DNA of 64,000 nt. It comes from Pseudoalteromonas distincta (GTDB taxonomy: Bacteria > Pseudomonadota > Gammaproteobacteria > Enterobacterales > Alteromonadaceae). Numbering within the stretch: position 1 is the first letter of the stretch; the number at the start of each line of letters is the position of its first letter. Below the pieces are notes generated by a model that saw only the letters and a program-made list of their open reading frames with translations, was not told the DNA's origin and made no database searches. The translations under genes were made by a program, and so were the position numbers. Shown in pieces: positions 60,042 through 64,000 of this stretch. The stretch is from positions 124,001 through 188,000 of the forward strand of contig NZ_JWIG01000021.1 in assembly GCF_000814675.1 (NCBI RefSeq). The letters run 5' to 3'.

Positions 60042-61508
60042 TTACTTGTAGTTTTCATAAATTTTATCAAGCGGCTCTGAAAGCCCACTTTCTTGCACTA
60101 TACGTACATGCTTACGAGCCAACTCACGTGCACTTGTTACACCGCATGAGTGAGCAATTAAACCGGCTCCGTAATGAATATATTTATTATAGTTAGCTAC
60201 TCGTTGCGCTTTATCAGCTACATTTAAGCCGCGTTGCAAACGCTCGTTATGTGTAGTGATCCCGGTTGGACAGGTATCTTTATTACATTGCATTGCCTGA
60301 ATACAGCCCAGTGCAAACATATGACCACGAGCCGATACAACAAAATCAGCACCGAGCGCTAATGCCCATGCAACCTTTGAAGGAACGATTAATTTACCCG
60401 AAGCAATAATTTTCACGCGATCTCTAAGCCCGTGCTTTTCAAGCATATTAACTACAAGTGGCAAGCTTTCGCGAAGAGGTAAACCCACCGAATCCATAAG
60501 CGGCTGCGGTGCAGCCCCCGTACCACCATCAGCACTATCAATTGTTATAAAATCGGGTGCCGACTCAATGCCACGATGATTTATTTCTGCAAATAACGTT
60601 TCTAACCAGGTGTAATCACCAATAACGGCTTTAAAGCCTGTTGGTTTTCCTGTGGCATTACGTACAGTGGCAATCATATCGAGAATATCAGCTGGGTTTT
60701 TAATTTCAGGGTGTCCATTTGGGCTAATCGAATCTTGCCCTTCTGGAATACCCCTAATTTTAGCTATTTCGGCGTTAACTTTGCGCCCTGGTAACATACC
60801 GCCTTTACCTGGTTTTGCACCTTGGCTCATTTTTAGCTCGAACATTTTGACTTGTTCGTGAGCTGCTATTTCTTTAAGTTTTTCGGTGCTTAAGTTTCCA
60901 TGCTCGTCTCGGGCACCATATTTAGCTGTACCAATTTGAAATACCAAATCGGCGCCACCTTCAAGGTGGTAAGGGCTTAAGCCCCCTTCACCTGTGTTCA
61001 TCCAGCAACCCGCTAATTTAGCACCTTTTGATAAAGCGCGCACAGCAGGCTTTGAAAGCGCACCAAAGCTCATGCCCGACACATTAAATAACGAATTAGT
61101 GGTGTAAGGTGTTTTACAATACGGACCTAAAGTAACATTACTCGGGTCGAGTGCTTCTTCATCTAAAGTAGGAAAAGCACAGTTCATAAACATAACCGTA
61201 CCCGTCACTTCTAAGCTTTGTGTTGAACCAAATGCAGCGGTGCGATCGACATCTTTTGCTGCGCGGTAAACCCAACTGCGCTCAGCGCGGTTAAATGGCA
61301 TTTCTTCTCGATCGAGGGCAAAAAAGTATTGTCTGAAAAATTCACCTTGGCGTTCAAAAAAATATCGAAAGCGGCCAATTACTGGGTAGTTACGCCTAAT
61401 AGCATGCTTGGTTTGTGTTACATCTCGAATATAAAAAACGACAACGATTAAAACCAACAACCCTAAAACAACAATAAACATACTTGCAAATACATCAATA
61501 CTAAACAT
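60042..61508 (-). CDS. Membrane-anchored GltB-like FMN/Fe-S flavoprotein
   Basis: A 488-residue protein with the FMN-binding and Fe-S part of glutamate synthase but no amidotransferase domain. One transmembrane helix covers residues about 3-26 (VFASMFIVVLGLLVLIVVVFYI). The barrel carries NTGEGGLSPYH, the FMN/phosphate motif ADGGTGAAPQPL near 325, and three cysteines CIQAMQCNKDTC near 405 that correspond to the GltB [3Fe-4S] ligands. ATG 61508 is preferred; GTG 61523 would add five residues. Its substrate is not known; membrane anchoring and lack of a glutaminase suggest a redox role other than classical glutamate synthesis. Confidence 0.87.
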   Translation of the reverse strand: MFSIDVFASMFIVVLGLLVLIVVVFYIRDVTQTKHAIRRNYPVIGRFRYFFERQGEFFRQYFFALDREEMPFNRAERSWVYRAAKDVDRTAAFGSTQSLEVTGTVMFMNCAFPTLDEEALDPSNVTLGPYCKTPYTTNSLFNVSGMSFGALSKPAVRALSKGAKLAGCWMNTGEGGLSPYHLEGGADLVFQIGTAKYGARDEHGNLSTEKLKEIAAHEQVKMFELKMSQGAKPGKGGMLPGRKVNAEIAKIRGIPEGQDSISPNGHPEIKNPADILDMIATVRNATGKPTGFKAVIGDYTWLETLFAEINHRGIESAPDFITIDSADGGTGAAPQPLMDSVGLPLRESLPLVVNMLEKHGLRDRVKIIASGKLIVPSKVAWALALGADFVVSARGHMFALGCIQAMQCNKDTCPTGITTHNERLQRGLNVADKAQRVANYNKYIHYGAGLIAHSCGVTSARELARKHVRIVQESGLSEPLDKIYENYK

Positions 61509-61554
61509 TATAAAATTACTCACCCAAGGCCCCTTGATGACTGTTTTTAAAATA

Positions 61555-61594
61555 AAAAAGTGCTATACCACCAAAGTGACATAACACTTTTATT
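61555..61594 (-). terminator. Terminator after DUF885 lipoprotein gene
   Basis: On the minus strand AAAAGTGTTAT ... ATAGCACTTTTTTATTTT: imperfect stem with a 14-nt loop and a T-run, between two co-oriented genes. Confidence 0.7.
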
Positions 61595-61620
61595 TGTTCA
61601 AGGCTTTAACTGCCTTATAT

Positions 61621-63399
61621 CTAATTCTGTTGTTTAGCTAACTCTGCTTTTATATATAAACGCACTTGTGTTTCAAGTACCGATAAAGGCACTGAACCAT
61701 GGCGTAATATTTGATGATGGAATTCACGAATATCAAAGCTTTTTCCTAGCGCTTGCTCTGCTTCAATGCGTAAACGCTTAATAGTAAGCTCACCTATTTT
61801 GTATGACAGTGCCTGAGCTGGCCAAGATATATAACGGTCAGTTTCTGTTTTAACATTATGCAGCGAAAGCGCGGTGTTCTCGCTCATAAAGTTCATAGCT
61901 CGCTCGTGGCTCCAGCCATACATGTGCATCCCTGTATCAACAACCAAGCGTGCTGCTCGCCACATTTCATAAGTTAAGCGACCAAAACGGCTATATGGGT
62001 CTTGATAAAAGCCTGCCTCTAAACCTAAATATTCAGAGTAAAGCCCCCAACCTTCGCCAAATGCCGAAAGGTAAGCATCACGACGATATCTCGGCAAATT
62101 TTCAAGCTCTGCATTAAGTGATATTTGTAAATGATGACCTGGCACTGCTTCGTGCAACGTTAATGCTTCTAAAACATACAAAGGGCGCTTATCTAAAGCG
62201 TAAGTATTTACCCAGTAGTATCCAGCTTCATCATCTCGATTAGAGCCAGAATACCGACCTGTTGTGTATTTAGGGGCAATACTTGCGGGCACCGGTGCCA
62301 CGCCATAAGGTTTGCGCGGTAAGGTATGAAATAACTTAGGCAGCTGTGCATCCATTTTTTTAGCAATGTAAGATGCTTCTTTCAAAAGTTGCTCAGGTGT
62401 TGTTGCGTAAAACTGTGGGTCGGTACGTAAAAAGTGAATAAACTCAGCAAATGAGCCTTTAAAACCAACTTCCTTTATTACAGCTTCCATTTCACCTCGA
62501 ATGCGAGCAACTTCTTTTAAGCCTAGCTCGTGGATCTCTTTTGGTGTCATGTCGGTAGTGGTGTAATGCTTAGCACGGTTTTTATAAAAAGCTTTGCCAT
62601 TAGGGGTTTCTGAAATACCAATACTTGTGCGGGCGCCCGGTTGGTATTGCTCAGTAAAAAACGTTAAGTAGCTTTTATATGCTGGTATTACTTTATTTTT
62701 TAAAACAACTTTAGCTCGCTGTTGAAGTGCATAAAAGTCACTCTCACTTAAACTGGCAGTGTTAGCTAAAAACGGTTTATAAAATTCTGATTGAGTTACA
62801 TCATCAACTATATAAGTACTTATGGAGTCTTCGTATCCTTCTAAAACTGCTTTTGGTTGGGTGAGACCTGTTTCGAGCCCTTTTTTCATCCAATATATAT
62901 TTTGCTCAAAAAAGCGGGGGATTTGTGCTAAACGTGCAAGGTATGTCTCTAAATCTTGCTCTTTTTTATATTGAGAACTGTTAACGATGTACGACAGACC
63001 GGAGTGAAAACCATACTCAGATGTAAGCGGCATGTAATGCGCATTAAACACATATTCGTCTACGCTATTTTGCACTTGGGCACGAATAATACTTAAGTTA
63101 ATTTGATTTTCGTCACTAAGCTTAGTTGCATCTACGGCATCTAAGTCTGCTAATAATTGAGTATTACTTTTGTACTGCTCTGCTAGAAATTCTGGCGATA
63201 AATTGGCAAGTAAATAACCATCAACCCCTTTTGAACTGCTATAAGGGTTTATACTTTCTCTATATTGAACAATAGATTGTGCCACTTGAGTAAACTGCTC
63301 ATTCGCGTTGGGTGTGGTTATTTGACATGCACTTAACGAACATAAAGCAGTTATGCCAAGAAGCGTTTGGCGAAGCGTTTTTGGTAAAAAAAGATTCAT
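61621..63399 (-). CDS. DUF885 metalloprotease-like lipoprotein
   Basis: A 592-residue exported lipoprotein: signal with lipobox LSAC near residue 25 (TALCSLSACQ). The rest is the DUF885 domain, a gluzincin-like helical metallopeptidase family: LTLHEAVPGHHLQ near residue 417 has the zinc histidines (HExxxH) and GWGLYSEYLGLE near 453 the additional Glu ligand. The family degrades small peptides in some members, but its function is mostly untested. Monocistronic. Confidence 0.9.
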   Translation of the reverse strand: MNLFLPKTLRQTLLGITALCSLSACQITTPNANEQFTQVAQSIVQYRESINPYSSSKGVDGYLLANLSPEFLAEQYKSNTQLLADLDAVDATKLSDENQINLSIIRAQVQNSVDEYVFNAHYMPLTSEYGFHSGLSYIVNSSQYKKEQDLETYLARLAQIPRFFEQNIYWMKKGLETGLTQPKAVLEGYEDSISTYIVDDVTQSEFYKPFLANTASLSESDFYALQQRAKVVLKNKVIPAYKSYLTFFTEQYQPGARTSIGISETPNGKAFYKNRAKHYTTTDMTPKEIHELGLKEVARIRGEMEAVIKEVGFKGSFAEFIHFLRTDPQFYATTPEQLLKEASYIAKKMDAQLPKLFHTLPRKPYGVAPVPASIAPKYTTGRYSGSNRDDEAGYYWVNTYALDKRPLYVLEALTLHEAVPGHHLQISLNAELENLPRYRRDAYLSAFGEGWGLYSEYLGLEAGFYQDPYSRFGRLTYEMWRAARLVVDTGMHMYGWSHERAMNFMSENTALSLHNVKTETDRYISWPAQALSYKIGELTIKRLRIEAEQALGKSFDIREFHHQILRHGSVPLSVLETQVRLYIKAELAKQQN

Positions 63400-63715
63400 T
63401 ATTATTTAACTTGATGATGCAATAGATTGCATAAAACTATCGTAGGCTAAAGAAATAGCAAGTAAATGAGACAAACTAGCATATTGAAATAATGCTACAT
63501 ACGTTAACAGAAGTAAAAACCAGCCGAATTGATGAGAAAAACAGCGATTGGGCTGCTAAAGTAAAATTTAAGTTCCCTAACTATCGTTTTTGCTTTTAAA
63601 TAGCGCGGATAATGATTACTGTATAAAAAAATAATAAAAAGCTCGGACGCATAACCGCCTCATGGAATGAGATATTTTAAAATTTGTACTTATGCGTACT
63701 TAGTTGGTATTTAAA
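63400..63715. other. Intergenic region before the partial GGDEF gene
   Basis: A 316-bp AT-rich stretch between two divergent genes. I see no hairpin terminator, operator dyad or small gene. The promoters of both genes must lie here. Confidence 0.5.
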
Positions 63716-64000
63716 ATGATGTTCCATGATTCCATGGCTATTGCACAAGAGAAGATGACTAAAGTGTGTGTGTTTTTAGAGCGCTATGCACTTTCTCCTA
63801 CGCCGCTCAATTATCAAGTTGTTTATACCTATACTAGCCAAACTAACCTTGAGCTGAATAAAGCCTTAGACCGCGCTATTGCGGTTGAAGATAATATAGA
63901 CAGTGTTTTAATTGAACAGCTCCATGCTGAATTTTTAAATACCGGTCACACAGAGCAAGTCAACATGATTCAAAATGTTGATGGTGTTATAAGTTCACTT
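63716..64000 (+). CDS. Partial gene, probable diguanylate cyclase N-terminus
   Basis: Open reading frame from ATG 63716 (or 63719) to the window end, 95 residues seen, no stop. The sequence MAIAQEKMTKVCVFLERYALSPTPLNYQVVYTY (first part diagnostic) and NLELNKALDRAIAVED matches the helical N-terminal domain that precedes GGDEF domains in many gammaproteobacterial diguanylate cyclases (pattern LSPTPLNYxVWYxY). The GGDEF domain itself lies outside the window, so this is a prediction. There is no membrane segment in the visible part. Confidence 0.65.
   Translation, partial: MMFHDSMAIAQEKMTKVCVFLERYALSPTPLNYQVVYTYTSQTNLELNKALDRAIAVEDNIDSVLIEQLHAEFLNTGHTEQVNMIQNVDGVISSL

Overview
The window is an AT-rich gammaproteobacterial chromosome segment. 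Gene content and order point to the Alteromonadales, most probably Pseudoalteromonas: glnA-glnL-glnG, cysJIH, leuABCD, fabR/desaturase/sthA, hemE-rsd, slyX-yheV-yheS-yheT-yheU, the thrU-tyrU-glyT-thrT-tufB operon and birA-coaX are all housekeeping arrangements, beside marine-type genes such as a secreted multidomain endonuclease I, a DUF3360 transporter-like protein and several lipoproteins. The genus is inferred from recognition, not from a search. No prophage, insertion sequence with transposase, integron or CRISPR array was seen.

Layout. 1-5.3 kb: nitrogen regulation (glnA with a sigma54 promoter and NtrC site, a DUF4124 protein, glnL with an NtrC box at its start codon, glnG). 5.3-11 kb: small conserved genes, acnA, and a 316-bp MITE-like repeat of nested inverted repeats. 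11.2-15.6 kb: sulfate assimilation (cysJIH). 15.9-20.5 kb: secreted nuclease, SRPBCC membrane protein, DUF3360 protein. 20.6-25.5 kb: leuABCD preceded by a leuL leader peptide and attenuator that are readable base by base. 25.7-29 kb: fabR, a fatty acid desaturase with a FabR operator in its promoter, and sthA. 29.1-33.6 kb: hemE, rsd, FKBP lipoprotein, WD40 lipoprotein, slyX, yheV. 33.8-38 kb: yheS, a TIGR02444-type gene, a 48-aa DUF3149-like membrane protein behind two FNR-type sites, yheT, yheU. 38-42 kb: M19 dipeptidase, an AT-rich orphan, then tufB and four tRNAs. 42-48 kb: coaX, birA, murB, an M1 aminopeptidase, a DUF2057 protein, a HIT protein. 48-52.5 kb: a CsgD-like regulator with a degenerate receiver, a hybrid histidine kinase, and manC. 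52.5-60 kb: a nearly complete methionine salvage cluster (omega-amidase, aminotransferase, mtnB, mtnC, mtnD, mtnA, mtnK) with MetJ boxes in both divergent promoters and a RelA/SpoT-domain protein inserted in the middle. 60-64 kb: a membrane-anchored GltB-like flavoprotein, a DUF885 lipoprotein, and the start of a probable GGDEF protein cut by the window edge.

Most of the window is ordinary core genome. The points most worth a second look are the FNR-type promoter in front of a microprotein, the folded MITE-like element, the RSH-like protein inside the methionine salvage locus, the regulatory sites (leuL attenuator, FabR and MetJ operators), and the pseudo-receiver regulator paired with a hybrid kinase that has a degenerate HPt domain.
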